Positions 28,977-40,092 of a DNA stretch of 64,000 nucleotides are shown here, piece after piece. Position numbers and translations under genes: made by a program. The notes under the pieces are model-generated. The model saw only the letters and a program-made list of their open reading frames with translations. It had not been told where the DNA came from and ran no database searches. Source of the DNA: an uncultured Polaromonas sp. (GTDB lineage Bacteria > Pseudomonadota > Gammaproteobacteria > Burkholderiales > Burkholderiaceae_C). Location of the stretch: positions 1 to 64,000 of the forward strand of contig CALMEI010000075.1 of NCBI GenBank assembly GCA_937863225.1. The letters run 5' to 3'. Position 1 is the first letter of the stretch. Each line of letters begins with the position of its first letter.

Positions 28977-29300
28977 CACAAAATCCTTTTTTTTAAATTG
29001 CTGTACGTTCAAGATTTAATAATTGAATTATAGCAATAAATTATCATAAAACAATAATTAAATTAGAAATATCAAACTTTATTGCAGTATGTAAGGTTAA
29101 AACTAAAAATTCTCTGGTCATTCCACACACAAATTAATCGCAGCAAAAAGTAGAGACACAAAAAGCCTCGCTCGACAAAATGAGTTTTTATCAAAGGGGT
29201 AAGCAAATACAGCGACAGCCAAATCATGGCTATCGTGAATCAGGGTAATCAGGTGTGACAGTTAACACCCTGTAGAGAACTCGACATAAGCCGCACCTGA

Positions 29301-29412
29301 GGTTTTGCGCCCACATCATCGCGCCTAAGCTGCCAAGCGTTAATGGCGCAAGCCGATGTGACGGTGGAGTTTGACTAAAATTCGATTAACGATGTGAAAG
29401 AGAATCACTGAG
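29301..29412 (+). pseudogene. Decayed duplicate of the fdx 3' end
   Basis: The segment matches fdx 26239-26346 almost throughout. Shared blocks include GCGCCTAAGCTGCCAAGCG, GATGTGACGGTGGAG, TTCGATTAAC and GTGAAAGAGAATCACTGAG-like (GCGAAAGAGAATCACTGAG in fdx). Small indels and substitutions break the frame, so it is not coding. It is in direct orientation, 3.06 kb downstream of the intact copy. Confidence 0.85.
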
Positions 29413-29460
29413 ATGGTTTTTAATAAATTAAAAAGGTAATTAACCTTTATATTTCATAGA

Positions 29461-29516
29461 TGCTGGCACTCTAGCTAGTATGTTCATCGCCTAGAATACT
29501 ATCAATACTCTAGCAA
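29461..29516 (+). repeat. Degenerate dispersed palindromic repeat
   Basis: CATCGCCTAGAATACTATC followed by AATACTCTAGCA lines up with TATTGCCTAGAGTGCTATT and AAATATATAGCA of the copies at 35178 and 44550; the left part is more diverged. Confidence 0.5.
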
Positions 29517-29535
29517 TCTTATCTAACTGTTAGAT

Positions 29536-30426
29536 CTAAATAGTAATTTTACCGGCTACAACCGGGGGGCACCAAAAGAAGTTGGTGTACAGTGGCTTGG
29601 AAATATTGAATAATGCATCCGTAATGTCGTCATCTGCGCCCACCATGCGTTTGAATTGCAATTCAAAAGATTCAAAGCTTTTACCAAATGCAGCAAACAT
29701 CAAACCTGAATTCTTGCCATCGCTCCAAGGCAAAGACCGTCTTAAACTGAATCCTTGCGTTCCGTCTGTCAATGTGAAATCTTCTTGCGTGCTGCGTTTG
29801 ACGTGAGCAGATTGTGGTGCAGTTTCCAATTCTGCGTTGGTTTTCTTATTACGACCGATGGTTTTATTCATATCTGCCACGAGCGTAGAGTTGATTTTGT
29901 CCCATTGGTGTAGCCATTTTTGCAATGCCAAATAGCTGCTTCCATCAGGCGCAAAACCAAACGATTTTGCCTTTTGACCTTTGGGGTTTTCAGTGCCATC
30001 TTCGTAGCCTGTCAAATCAAAGCTTTCTGCGCTGTGCTTAACTTCGTACTTAAAGGATTCAACCACGTCCGCCACAACAAAGCTGTCGGCGAGGAGCAAT
30101 TGCAAATGTTGAGATTTTTGAATTAAATCGCCACGGTTTTGCTTGTCAGTAGCGCGTATCCAGACCAACAAATCAACGTTATTTTGTTCGGTAACTTTGA
30201 TTTTGCTACCCGCTGGCATTTGAAAGTCATGCAATTCTTTGGGAAATTTGATGCCAAGTTTCTTACATAAACTTAAACTTAATCCCAGAACAATGCGACT
30301 GCCATCGGCCATCGCAAACAGTTGTCTAAGAGCTGTAATACCAGTAGATTTGCTTATGCCATCTTTCAGTCGAAAGCTGAGGTAGGTCGCAAGCAAAGGT
30401 ACAGGTTTCAGAATGCCTATTTGCAT
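29536..30426 (-). CDS. DyP-type heme peroxidase
   Basis: A protein of 296 residues with the DyP signature GYEDGTENP (GxxDG motif, distal Asp), the likely proximal heme ligand His in SAHVKR and the distal Arg in FSLRRSLPW. The family oxidises dyes, phenols and porphyrin-type substrates with H2O2. No signal peptide is visible, so it is probably cytoplasmic. No encapsulin gene is adjacent, and the C-terminus has no obvious targeting extension. It is followed on the same strand by no partner; the lipoprotein gene upstream is 16 bases away and may be co-transcribed. Confidence 0.9.
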   Translation of the reverse strand: MQIGILKPVPLLATYLSFRLKDGISKSTGITALRQLFAMADGSRIVLGLSLSLCKKLGIKFPKELHDFQMPAGSKIKVTEQNNVDLLVWIRATDKQNRGDLIQKSQHLQLLLADSFVVADVVESFKYEVKHSAESFDLTGYEDGTENPKGQKAKSFGFAPDGSSYLALQKWLHQWDKINSTLVADMNKTIGRNKKTNAELETAPQSAHVKRSTQEDFTLTDGTQGFSLRRSLPWSDGKNSGLMFAAFGKSFESFELQFKRMVGADDDITDALFNISKPLYTNFFWCPPVVAGKITI

Positions 30427-30442
30427 TTCAACTCTTCAAATC

Positions 30443-31138
30443 TTATAAAGCTTCCCACCATTTTTGAGCTTTTTGTCTGTCAAATGCTGGCATGAGCGCT
30501 TTCTTGATTTCAATTCCTTCTAATGCTTTAAATTTTGATCTGAAAGTTTTTTCATCCTCGGCTAAACGGTCAGAGTAAACGATATCAAAAGTACCGCCCG
30601 ATGCGCCAATGATTGCTTGGTCAATTAATGGGATTGATGGACCTGCCTTGAACTCGTTATCTTTGCGTTCTCTCACGGTTGCATCAATATGACCCAAGTA
30701 ATAAACCCCATTACCCTTTGCTTGAATCGGTGTAACAAGAGGTGTCAAAAATGTTCCTATTATTGGAAAAGAACGAGAGTGGCTGGTCATCCCAACCAAA
30801 TTGTATTCACCAGCGGGCAATTGAAAACGTAAAAAGTAAGTATTGCCGTTTTTGCTATTAACAGTTTCTACGCGTGCAGCAGCATCGGTGAGAAAATTCA
30901 AACGGTCTTCGCTGTTTTTTGCATCAGCTTTTTCAATGTGAGTGACGGTTAGTGTGGGTTGATTATTTTTGTAATTGTTTTTGATCGTCGCTGTCAACAG
31001 GTACACAGGTGCACTGGTGGGGGTAATTTTTTCTGCGGGATCTTCAAAAGCCATTTGGGTACGAGTGGCACAACCGGTCGTTAAAACCACAATGCCAAGT
31101 GTGAGGGCGCTGAATAGACTCTTGATAGATAATTTCAT
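30443..31138 (-). CDS. Putative lipoprotein of unknown function
   Basis: From the ATG at 31138, 231 residues with a lipoprotein signal (SLFSALTLGIVVLTTGCATR; Cys in TTGC). The remainder is soluble with beta-rich segments such as YFLRFQLPAGEYNLVGMTS and GVYYLGHIDATV, suggesting a carbohydrate-binding-like or immunoglobulin-like fold. I do not recognise a named family. It lies upstream of the DyP peroxidase on the same strand. Confidence 0.72.
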   Translation of the reverse strand: MKLSIKSLFSALTLGIVVLTTGCATRTQMAFEDPAEKITPTSAPVYLLTATIKNNYKNNQPTLTVTHIEKADAKNSEDRLNFLTDAAARVETVNSKNGNTYFLRFQLPAGEYNLVGMTSHSRSFPIIGTFLTPLVTPIQAKGNGVYYLGHIDATVRERKDNEFKAGPSIPLIDQAIIGASGGTFDIVYSDRLAEDEKTFRSKFKALEGIEIKKALMPAFDRQKAQKWWEAL

Positions 31139-31216
31139 GTGTTTCTTAAATATAATTGTTACCGAATGTATTATAGTCACCAGAAAGCACTTGCTTAACA
31201 ACAATTTGTCTAATAT

Positions 31217-31912
31217 TCATTCTGCCGCCTCCAAACCATTTTTGAAATGGTTTTGCATCGCTGCCACAGCTACTGTTTTATCGCGGGCTGTGATCGCTTG
31301 CATAATCGCACGGTGCTCGGTTAATGACTCTTCGATTCGGCCTTTTTTGAGTAAGGAATGGTGTCGATTGAGTTTCATCACTTTACGCAAATCGGCCACC
31401 ATTTGATTGCGCCATTGGTTGTTTGCAAATTCTAAAATGAGCATGTGAAATTGTTCATTGATAACAAAAAATTTATCTTTATCAATGGGTTGGGTCAGGA
31501 CTGATTTTTCTAAACTTTGATGTAAATTATCTAATTGGTTAATTTGCTCTTTGGTTGCATTATTTGCCACAACACCGGCAGCATCGCTTTCTAATAAGCT
31601 CATTAAGTGATAGACATCTTGTAGATCTTTGGTGGAAACCTCAGTCACATAGGCGCCACGTCGCACTTTCATGGTGACCAAACCTTCGGTTGCCAATACC
31701 TTCAGGGCCTCACGCAGAGGGGTGCGGCTGATGCCGTATTCTTGGGCAAGTTTCAGTTCATCTATCCAGCTGCCGGGTTCTAAATCATCTGGGTTGCGTT
31801 TGAAAATGCGTTGACGCAGCAATTCAGCCACTTCAATATAGAGCGGAACGGGTTTGAGGCGACCTGTTGAGATGCCCTTATCAACAGCATTGATGGCATT
31901 TTTGGGGTTCAT
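31217..31912 (-). CDS. GntR-family regulator (FCD domain)
   Basis: A protein of 231 residues. The N-terminal winged helix has LRQRIFKRNPDDLEPGSWID, QEYGISRTPLREALKVLATE and GLVTMKVRRGAYV; the C-terminal FCD domain has the metal-ligand pattern (NEQFHMLILE, TEHRAIMQAI, MQNHFKNG). FCD regulators usually sense organic or fatty acids. It is divergent from methylmalonyl-CoA mutase and is a good candidate for its regulator. An inverted repeat lies in the shared intergenic region. Confidence 0.9.
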   Translation of the reverse strand: MNPKNAINAVDKGISTGRLKPVPLYIEVAELLRQRIFKRNPDDLEPGSWIDELKLAQEYGISRTPLREALKVLATEGLVTMKVRRGAYVTEVSTKDLQDVYHLMSLLESDAAGVVANNATKEQINQLDNLHQSLEKSVLTQPIDKDKFFVINEQFHMLILEFANNQWRNQMVADLRKVMKLNRHHSLLKKGRIEESLTEHRAIMQAITARDKTVAVAAMQNHFKNGLEAAE

Positions 31913-31938
31913 GTAAGTATTCTAACGGAAATCTGAAT

Positions 31939-31957
31939 TTATAATTATGAATTATAA
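31939..31957. promoter_or_regulatory. Inverted repeat between the GntR gene and methylmalonyl-CoA mutase
   Basis: Perfect arms TTATAATT and AATTATAA with a three-base spacer, centred in the 83-bp divergent region. It is a candidate operator for the FCD regulator and also contains AT-rich -10-like sequence. Confidence 0.5.
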
Positions 31958-31995
31958 AATGACAAAACCACAAGATAACTTGCTAAGATAAGCCT

Positions 31996-34167
<2,172 letters not shown>

Positions 34168-34171
34168 TACG

Positions 34172-35158
34172 GTGGTATCTGCTGGCTTGATTGACGGTGT
34201 TTTGCAGCTGGCTGCCCCAGCAGCCCAGCGCCGCGCCATCGCCAAAGCCATCACCTTGCTGGAATCCACCCGTGCTGACCATCGCACGCAGGCAGATGAT
34301 TTGCTCACACAGCTGTTGCCGCACACCGGCAAATCGCTGCGCTTGGGTATCAGCGGCGTGCCGGGTGTGGGGAAGTCTACTTTCATTGAAGCGCTGGGTT
34401 TGTATTTGATAGAGCGTGGACATCGCGTTGCGGTGTTGACGATTGACCCATCGTCTACAGTGTCGGGCGGCTCTATTTTGGGCGACAAGACACGGATGGA
34501 AAAGCTTTCGGTCGATGAACGCGCCTACATCCGCCCCAGCCCCAGCAGCGGCACGCTGGGCGGTGTCGCAGAGAAAACGCGTGAGGCCATGCTGGTGTGT
34601 GAAGCAGCGGGGTATGACATCGTGATTGTAGAAACCGTGGGCGTGGGGCAATCTGAAACAGCTGTATCCAACATGACCGATATGTTCGTGCTGATGCAAC
34701 TGCCCAACGCTGGCGACGATCTGCAGGCCATTAAAAAAGGCGTGATGGAATTGGCAGATGTGGTGTTGATAAACAAAAGCGATATTGACAGTGTGGCCAG
34801 CGAACGTGCGCGTCTGCAGATCACATCGGCGATGCAGCTGTTGGGAATGTTTGCAGCGCAGTCGGAGCAAAACTGGCACCCCAAAGCCTTGTTATTAAGT
34901 GCCTTGATCGGTCAAGGTGTTGAAGCTTTTTGGAAAACGGTGCAGGAATTTCAAACTTTGCAAACGGCTAACGGCAAGTTTGCAGCCAAGCGGCAACAGC
35001 AATCGCTGGCGTGGATGTGGGAGCGGATTGACGCTGGTTTGAAACAGCAGTTCAAACAAAACCCCAAAGTACAAGCCACGCTACCAGAGTTGATTGACGC
35101 CGTGGTGCAGGGCCGTGTGGCTGCATCGACCGCTGCCAGAACTTTGCTTAATTTATGA
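34172..35158 (+). CDS. meaB: Methylmalonyl-CoA mutase-associated GTPase MeaB
   Basis: G3E-family P-loop GTPase of 328 residues (ArgK/MeaB). Walker A is GISGVPGVGKSTFIEALG; the other G motifs are IVETVGVGQSE and INKSDID. It chaperones mutase activation and cofactor loading. It begins with GTG four bases after the mutase stop and has no separate ribosome binding site beyond the mutase end, consistent with translational coupling. Confidence 0.95.
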   Translation: MVSAGLIDGVLQLAAPAAQRRAIAKAITLLESTRADHRTQADDLLTQLLPHTGKSLRLGISGVPGVGKSTFIEALGLYLIERGHRVAVLTIDPSSTVSGGSILGDKTRMEKLSVDERAYIRPSPSSGTLGGVAEKTREAMLVCEAAGYDIVIVETVGVGQSETAVSNMTDMFVLMQLPNAGDDLQAIKKGVMELADVVLINKSDIDSVASERARLQITSAMQLLGMFAAQSEQNWHPKALLLSALIGQGVEAFWKTVQEFQTLQTANGKFAAKRQQQSLAWMWERIDAGLKQQFKQNPKVQATLPELIDAVVQGRVAASTAARTLLNL

Positions 35159-35177
35159 AATATAGTATAAAAAATGG

Positions 35178-35222
35178 CTGTAGACGGCGTATTTATTGCC
35201 TAGAGTGCTATTAAATTTATAT
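35178..35222 (+). repeat. Dispersed palindromic repeat, meaB-pccB intergenic copy
   Basis: CTGTAGACGGCGTATTTATT and GCCTAGAGTGCTATTAAAT are shared with the copies at 14203 and 44550. The right arm is eroded (TTATATTAAAT). It lies in the 151-bp gap before pccB. Confidence 0.8.
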
Positions 35223-35309
35223 TAAATGACTTATGACCTATTGACCTATTGACATCTCAAACGATTGAATCGATAAAAAAATTTTCAACGACAACTTAAG
35301 AAGAAAACC

Positions 35310-36842
35310 ATGCAAGACATCCTCAAACAACTTGAATCTAAACGTGAACTCGCGCGACTCGGAGGTGGTGAAAAACGCATTGATGCGCAGCATAAAAAAG
35401 GCAAACTGACGGCGCGTGAGCGTTTGGAAGTGCTGTTGGATGAAGGCACATTTGAAGAGTGGGATATGTTTGTGGAACACCGCTGTACCGACTTTGGTAT
35501 GGCAGACAACAAAATCCCGGGCGACGGTGTGGTGACTGGCTACGGCATGATTAACGGGCGTTTGGTGTTCGTGTTCAGCCAAGATTTCACCGTGTTTGGT
35601 GGCGCATTGTCAGAGGCGCATGCCGAAAAAATCTGCAAAGTGATGGACCAAGCCATGAAGGTGGGCGCGCCCGTGATTGGTTTGAATGACTCAGGCGGCG
35701 CGCGTATTCAAGAGGGTGTTGCGTCATTGGGCGGCTACGCCGATGTGTTCCAACGCAATGTCATGGCGAGCGGCGTAATTCCGCAAATCAGCATGATCAT
35801 GGGGCCCAGTGCTGGTGGCGCGGTGTATTCACCTGCCATGACCGACTTTATTTTCATGGTCAAAGATTCGTCTTACATGTTTGTCACCGGACCTGAAGTG
35901 GTGAAAACCGTGACGCATGAAGAGGTCACTGCTGAAGAACTGGGCGGTGCTGTGACCCACACCACCAAGAGCGGCGTGGCCGATTTGGCTTTTGAAAACG
36001 ATGTCGAAGCGCTCTTGATGCTACGCCGTTTGTACAACTACTTGCCCTTGTCGAACCGCGAAAAAGCCCCTGTGCGCAAGAGTGGCGACCCATGTGAGCG
36101 CATGGAATTGTCCTTAGACACTTTGGTGCCAGACAACCCCAACAAAGCCTACGACATGAAAGAGTTGATTCTGAAAACTGTCGACGATGGCGACTTTTTT
36201 GAAATTCAACCCGAATACGCCAAAAACATCATCATTGGCTTTGCGCGCATGGATGGCCAGACCATCGGCATTGTGGCGAATCAACCTTTGGTGCTGGCGG
36301 GTTGCTTGGACATCAAATCATCCATCAAAGCGGCGCGTTTTGTGCGCTTTTGCGATGCGTTCAACATTCCGGTCGTCACCTTTGTCGATGTACCCGGCTT
36401 TATGCCCGGCACCAGCCAAGAGTATGGCGGCATCATCAAGCATGGCGCTAAATTGCTGTACGCCTATGCCGAATGCACCGTGCCGAAAATCACAGTCATC
36501 ACCCGCAAAGCCTACGGCGGCGCGTATGACGTGATGGCCTCTAAACACCTGCGCGGTGACGTTAACTTTGCATGGCCGAATGCCGAAATCGCGGTGATGG
36601 GTGCCAAAGGCGCGGTGGAGATCATTTTCCGCGAGGACAAAGGCGACCCCGCCAAACTCGCCGCCAAAGAAGCCGAGTACAAAGCCCGCTTCGCCAACCC
36701 ATTCGTTGCAGGTGCGCGTGGCTTCATCGACGACGTCATCCTTCCCCACGAAACCCGCAAACGCATCTGCCGCAGTTTGGTGATGTTGAGAGACAAGAAG
36801 CTAGAGAATCCGTGGCGCAAGCATGGAAACATCCCGCTCTGA
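35310..36842 (+). CDS. pccB: Propionyl-CoA carboxylase, beta (carboxyltransferase) subunit
   Basis: A protein of 510 residues with both halves of the carboxyltransferase fold: [19 protein letters not shown] and [16 protein letters not shown] in the N-terminal half, [18 protein letters not shown] and [17 protein letters not shown] in the C-terminal half. It transfers the carboxyl group from biotin to propionyl-CoA. A DUF389 gene intervenes before pccA. The closeness to the mutase supports propionyl-CoA over acetyl-CoA as substrate. Confidence 0.95.
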   Translation: MQDILKQLESKRELARLGGGEKRIDAQHKKGKLTARERLEVLLDEGTFEEWDMFVEHRCTDFGMADNKIPGDGVVTGYGMINGRLVFVFSQDFTVFGGALSEAHAEKICKVMDQAMKVGAPVIGLNDSGGARIQEGVASLGGYADVFQRNVMASGVIPQISMIMGPSAGGAVYSPAMTDFIFMVKDSSYMFVTGPEVVKTVTHEEVTAEELGGAVTHTTKSGVADLAFENDVEALLMLRRLYNYLPLSNREKAPVRKSGDPCERMELSLDTLVPDNPNKAYDMKELILKTVDDGDFFEIQPEYAKNIIIGFARMDGQTIGIVANQPLVLAGCLDIKSSIKAARFVRFCDAFNIPVVTFVDVPGFMPGTSQEYGGIIKHGAKLLYAYAECTVPKITVITRKAYGGAYDVMASKHLRGDVNFAWPNAEIAVMGAKGAVEIIFREDKGDPAKLAAKEAEYKARFANPFVAGARGFIDDVILPHETRKRICRSLVMLRDKKLENPWRKHGNIPL

Positions 36843-36850
36843 TTACGAAC

Positions 36851-37987
36851 ATGTTGACGTTGCGAGATACCTTCAGGCGCTTTGATTTGCGCCAAGACCA
36901 GGCAAGTACCGCTGATATTGATTCAGCCCTGCGTGCGGGTGCGCGCGCAGGGGGCACGAATCTTTGGGTTTTATTTTTTGCCATCTTGATAGCGTCGGTT
37001 GGTTTGAATGTCAATTCCACCGCCGTCATCATCGGTGCGATGTTGATTTCCCCTTTAATGGCTCCCATAGTGGGTGTGGGCTATGGTGCAGCAATCTCAG
37101 ACTTGAAATTGATGCGCAGCAGTGCGTCAACACTACTTGGTTTCACTTTGGTCAGTTTGCTGACATCCATCGTTTATTTTTCACTCAGTCCATTGGATGA
37201 GCCAAGTACTGAGATGATGGCGCGCACCAGCCCTAATCTATGGGATGTATTGATTGCCGCATTCGGTGGTGCTGCTGGCATGGTGGCAGCCACACGTCGG
37301 TCCTTTACCAATATTGCGCCAGGTGTGGCAATTGCCACTGCCTTAATGCCTCCTTTGTGCACCGTGGGGTTTGGTCTGGCGCATCAACGATGGGACATGG
37401 CGGCGGGTGCGTTCTATTTGTTTTTGATTAACAGTATTTTTATTGCCAGCGCCACATTGTTGGTCGGTCGCATCCTTCGTTTACCTAAACACCAAGATCT
37501 TAGTGAGCGCACCGTGAAACTTCACCGCTGGGTGATTGCCGCATGTTTGTTGGCGGTACTTATTCCCAGCGTTTGGCAAGGCTATCGTTTTGTGCAACAT
37601 GAATTTTTTCGCTCAGCTGCCAACGCATCGATGCGTATGCTGATGCAGTCTGAACGATCAATTATCCAACGTGACATTGATGTCAATAAACGACGTATCA
37701 ACTTGGTGGTAGTCGGTTTAGCGAACGATGTTGCATTGAAAGAACGTGCAATCAGCGAACTCAACAAACGCGGAGTGCAGCAAGTTGAAGTTTCAGTTGT
37801 ACGCCCAGATTCTGCACAATGGGAAGAACAGGGCAAACGCAGCTTAGCGCGCGACGACGCTATACACCAGTTGGTAGACCGTATCGACCAATTGCAAAAG
37901 CAAGTAACAGATTTGCAAAAAAATCAAACCGACATGGCCATAAAAGGCACAAACCACAACATCCACTCTGTACATAAAGGAAAGTAA
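36851..37987 (+). CDS. DUF389-family membrane protein
   Basis: From the ATG at 36851, 378 residues. Several membrane helices (LWVLFFAILIASVGLNVNST, ASTLLGFTLVSLLTSIVYF, GAFYLFLINSIFIASATLLV, WVIAACLLAVLIPSVW) carry the DUF389 hallmarks AVIIGAMLISPLMAPIVGVG and NIAPGVAIATALMPPLCTVG. A soluble C-terminal part ends in a coiled-coil segment (HQLVDRIDQLQKQVTDLQK). Function is unknown. It sits only eight bases after pccB and overlaps pccA by one base, so it must be co-transcribed with the carboxylase subunits, which is unusual. Confidence 0.88.
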   Translation: MLTLRDTFRRFDLRQDQASTADIDSALRAGARAGGTNLWVLFFAILIASVGLNVNSTAVIIGAMLISPLMAPIVGVGYGAAISDLKLMRSSASTLLGFTLVSLLTSIVYFSLSPLDEPSTEMMARTSPNLWDVLIAAFGGAAGMVAATRRSFTNIAPGVAIATALMPPLCTVGFGLAHQRWDMAAGAFYLFLINSIFIASATLLVGRILRLPKHQDLSERTVKLHRWVIAACLLAVLIPSVWQGYRFVQHEFFRSAANASMRMLMQSERSIIQRDIDVNKRRINLVVVGLANDVALKERAISELNKRGVQQVEVSVVRPDSAQWEEQGKRSLARDDAIHQLVDRIDQLQKQVTDLQKNQTDMAIKGTNHNIHSVHKGK

Positions 37988-40047
37988 TGTTTAACAAAAT
38001 CCTCATCGCCAACCGTGGCGAAATCGCTTGCCGTGTGATTCAAACTGCACGCAAAATGGGCATCAAAACTGTGGCGGTTTATTCTGACGCTGACAAAGAC
38101 GCACGACATGTGGCGTTGGCCGATGAAGCCGTGTGTATAGGCGCAGCGCCCAGCCGCGAAAGTTATTTGGTGGCGGACAAAATCATCGCCGCTTGCAAAG
38201 CTACCGGTGCACAGGCCGTGCATCCGGGCTACGGCTTTTTGTCGGAAAACGCTGGCTTTGCCAAACGCGTGGAAGAAGAGGGCATCATTTTCATTGGCCC
38301 TAAGCACTATTCCATTGCCGCCATGGGTGACAAAATTGAATCTAAAAAATTGGCCGGACAAGCGGGTGTGAACTGCATCCCTGGGGTCAATGATGCGATT
38401 GAGACGCCAGAAAAAGCGGTCGAAATTGCCAAAGGCATTGGTTACCCCGTGATGATCAAAGCCTCTGCGGGTGGCGGCGGCAAAGGCTTGCGTGTGGCGT
38501 ACAACGACAAAGAAGCTTTAGAAGGTTTCACCAGTTGCCGCAATGAAGCGCGCAACAGCTTTGGCGATGACCGCGTCTTTATTGAAAAATTTGTTGAAGA
38601 GCCGCGCCACATTGAAATTCAATTGGTGGGCGACAGCTTTGGCAATGTCATTTATCTGAATGAACGTGAATGCTCCATTCAACGACGTCATCAAAAAGTG
38701 ATTGAAGAAGCGCCCAGTCCCTTCATCAGCGATGCCACCCGCAAAGCCATGGGCGAACAAGCCGTGGCGCTGGCCAAAGCGGTGAAATACCAAAGTGCAG
38801 GTACAGTGGAATTTGTGGTCGGCAAAGACCAAAGCTTTTACTTTTTAGAGATGAACACGCGTTTGCAGGTAGAGCACCCGGTGACCGAATGCATCACGGG
38901 TCTGGATTTGGTGGAGCTGATGATTCGCGTTGCTGCGGGTGAAAAACTGCCACTGACGCAAGCGGAGGTTAAACGCGATGGTTGGGCGATAGAGTGCCGC
39001 ATCAACGCCGAAGACCCGTTCCGCAACTTCTTGCCGTCCACAGGTCGCTTGGTGCGCTTTGCACCGCCAGCGCAAACCATGCACCAAGCCAATGTGACCG
39101 ACTGGTATGGTGTGCGCGTGGATACGGGTGTGCAGGATGGTGGCGAAATTCCGATGTACTACGACTCGATGATTGCCAAGCTCATCGTGCATGGCAAAGA
39201 CCGTAACGACGCCATCGCCAAAATGCGTGAAGCATTGAATGGCTTTGTCATTCGCGGTGTCAGCAGCAACATCCCGTTCCAAGCGGCGCTGTTGGCCCAC
39301 CCTAAGTTTGTCAAAGGCGATTTCAACACCGGCTTTATCGCAGAGCATTACGCCAAAGGTTTCAAGGCGGAGGATGTGCCGCACGATGACAACGATTTTT
39401 TAATTGCACTGGCTGCCTTTGTGCGACGCAAATCACGCGAACGTGCAACCAACATCACAGGGCAATTACCCGGCTACAGCGTGCAGGCTGGCAGCGACTA
39501 CACCGTCATCACATTAGATGCATCGGGCGAACATGTCTATACACCTGTGCATGTGACCGAGTTTGAGGATAAAACGGGCTCTTGCCGAATCACTGTGGGC
39601 CAAGAAAGCTATGATATTTGTAGCGCTTCAAGACTGAATGATGTAGTGATTCAAGGCACGGTCAATGGCAATGCCTTCACCGCACAGGTTGAACGCGGCG
39701 CCAATAATGTGGCGATTAAAAACCCACTGGCCTTGCGCGTACAACACAACGGCACCAAGATGGACGCCATGGTGGTGTCGCCGCGCATGGCTGCACTGCA
39801 CCAACTCATGCCGCACAAAGCGGCCCCCGACATGAGCCGATTTGTGCTGTCGCCCATGCCCGGTTTGTTGGTCGACGTGGCCGTGCAAGTCGGTCAAAAA
39901 GTGCAAGCAGGCGAACGCGTCGCCGTCATCGAAGCCATGAAAATGGAAAACGTCCTGTTCGCCGCCGCCGACGGCGTCGTCAGCAAAGTCGTCGCCAGCA
40001 AAGGCGAATCTCTGGTGGTCGATCAGGTGATTGTTGAATTTGCTTGA
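37987..40047 (+). CDS. pccA: Propionyl-CoA carboxylase, alpha (biotin) subunit
   Basis: A protein of 686 residues with an N-terminal biotin carboxylase (FNKILIANRGEIACRV, KASAGGGGKGLRV, the catalytic EMNTRLQVEHPVTE), a middle BT domain and a C-terminal biotin carrier domain in which the biotinylated lysine is in EAMKMENVL. The AAGGAA site upstream of the ATG lies in the end of the DUF389 gene. It forms the carboxylase with PccB and is followed by a GC-rich palindrome. Confidence 0.96.
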   Translation: MFNKILIANRGEIACRVIQTARKMGIKTVAVYSDADKDARHVALADEAVCIGAAPSRESYLVADKIIAACKATGAQAVHPGYGFLSENAGFAKRVEEEGIIFIGPKHYSIAAMGDKIESKKLAGQAGVNCIPGVNDAIETPEKAVEIAKGIGYPVMIKASAGGGGKGLRVAYNDKEALEGFTSCRNEARNSFGDDRVFIEKFVEEPRHIEIQLVGDSFGNVIYLNERECSIQRRHQKVIEEAPSPFISDATRKAMGEQAVALAKAVKYQSAGTVEFVVGKDQSFYFLEMNTRLQVEHPVTECITGLDLVELMIRVAAGEKLPLTQAEVKRDGWAIECRINAEDPFRNFLPSTGRLVRFAPPAQTMHQANVTDWYGVRVDTGVQDGGEIPMYYDSMIAKLIVHGKDRNDAIAKMREALNGFVIRGVSSNIPFQAALLAHPKFVKGDFNTGFIAEHYAKGFKAEDVPHDDNDFLIALAAFVRRKSRERATNITGQLPGYSVQAGSDYTVITLDASGEHVYTPVHVTEFEDKTGSCRITVGQESYDICSASRLNDVVIQGTVNGNAFTAQVERGANNVAIKNPLALRVQHNGTKMDAMVVSPRMAALHQLMPHKAAPDMSRFVLSPMPGLLVDVAVQVGQKVQAGERVAVIEAMKMENVLFAAADGVVSKVVASKGESLVVDQVIVEFA

Positions 40048-40063
40048 TTGCGTCCTAAGCGTC

Positions 40064-40083
40064 ATTCCCGCGCAGGCGGGAAT
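40064..40083. terminator. GC-rich palindrome after pccA
   Basis: Arms ATTCCCGC and GCGGGAAT with a GCAG loop, in the 45-bp gap between convergent genes. The surrounding GTCATTCCCGC...GCGGGAATCC resembles a REP-like palindrome found in many proteobacterial genomes. It could stop transcription from both sides; there is no T run. Confidence 0.6.
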
Positions 40084-40092
40084 CCAAATCTA

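Larger units (their letters stand above)
29013..29535. other. Non-coding stretch with a decayed fdx fragment and repeats
   Basis: These 523 bases have no supportable gene. They are AT-rich near 29013-29100, then carry the second copy of the fdx 3' end (29301-29412), a degenerate dispersed repeat (29461-29516) and, next to the DyP stop, a short palindrome ATCTAAC-T-GTTAGAT (29521-29535) that may serve as a terminator. Confidence 0.6.

Noticed and set aside
29521-29535. ATCTAAC-T-GTTAGAT as a second attC, since both arms match core heptamers
   Set aside because: The arms are one base apart; a functional attC needs a long folded middle. It is more likely a small palindrome or terminator after the DyP gene.
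36572-36850. An extended N-terminus for the DUF389 protein
   Set aside because: The extension lies within pccB in another frame and is Arg/His-rich shadow sequence; the ATG at 36851 gives a normal family start.
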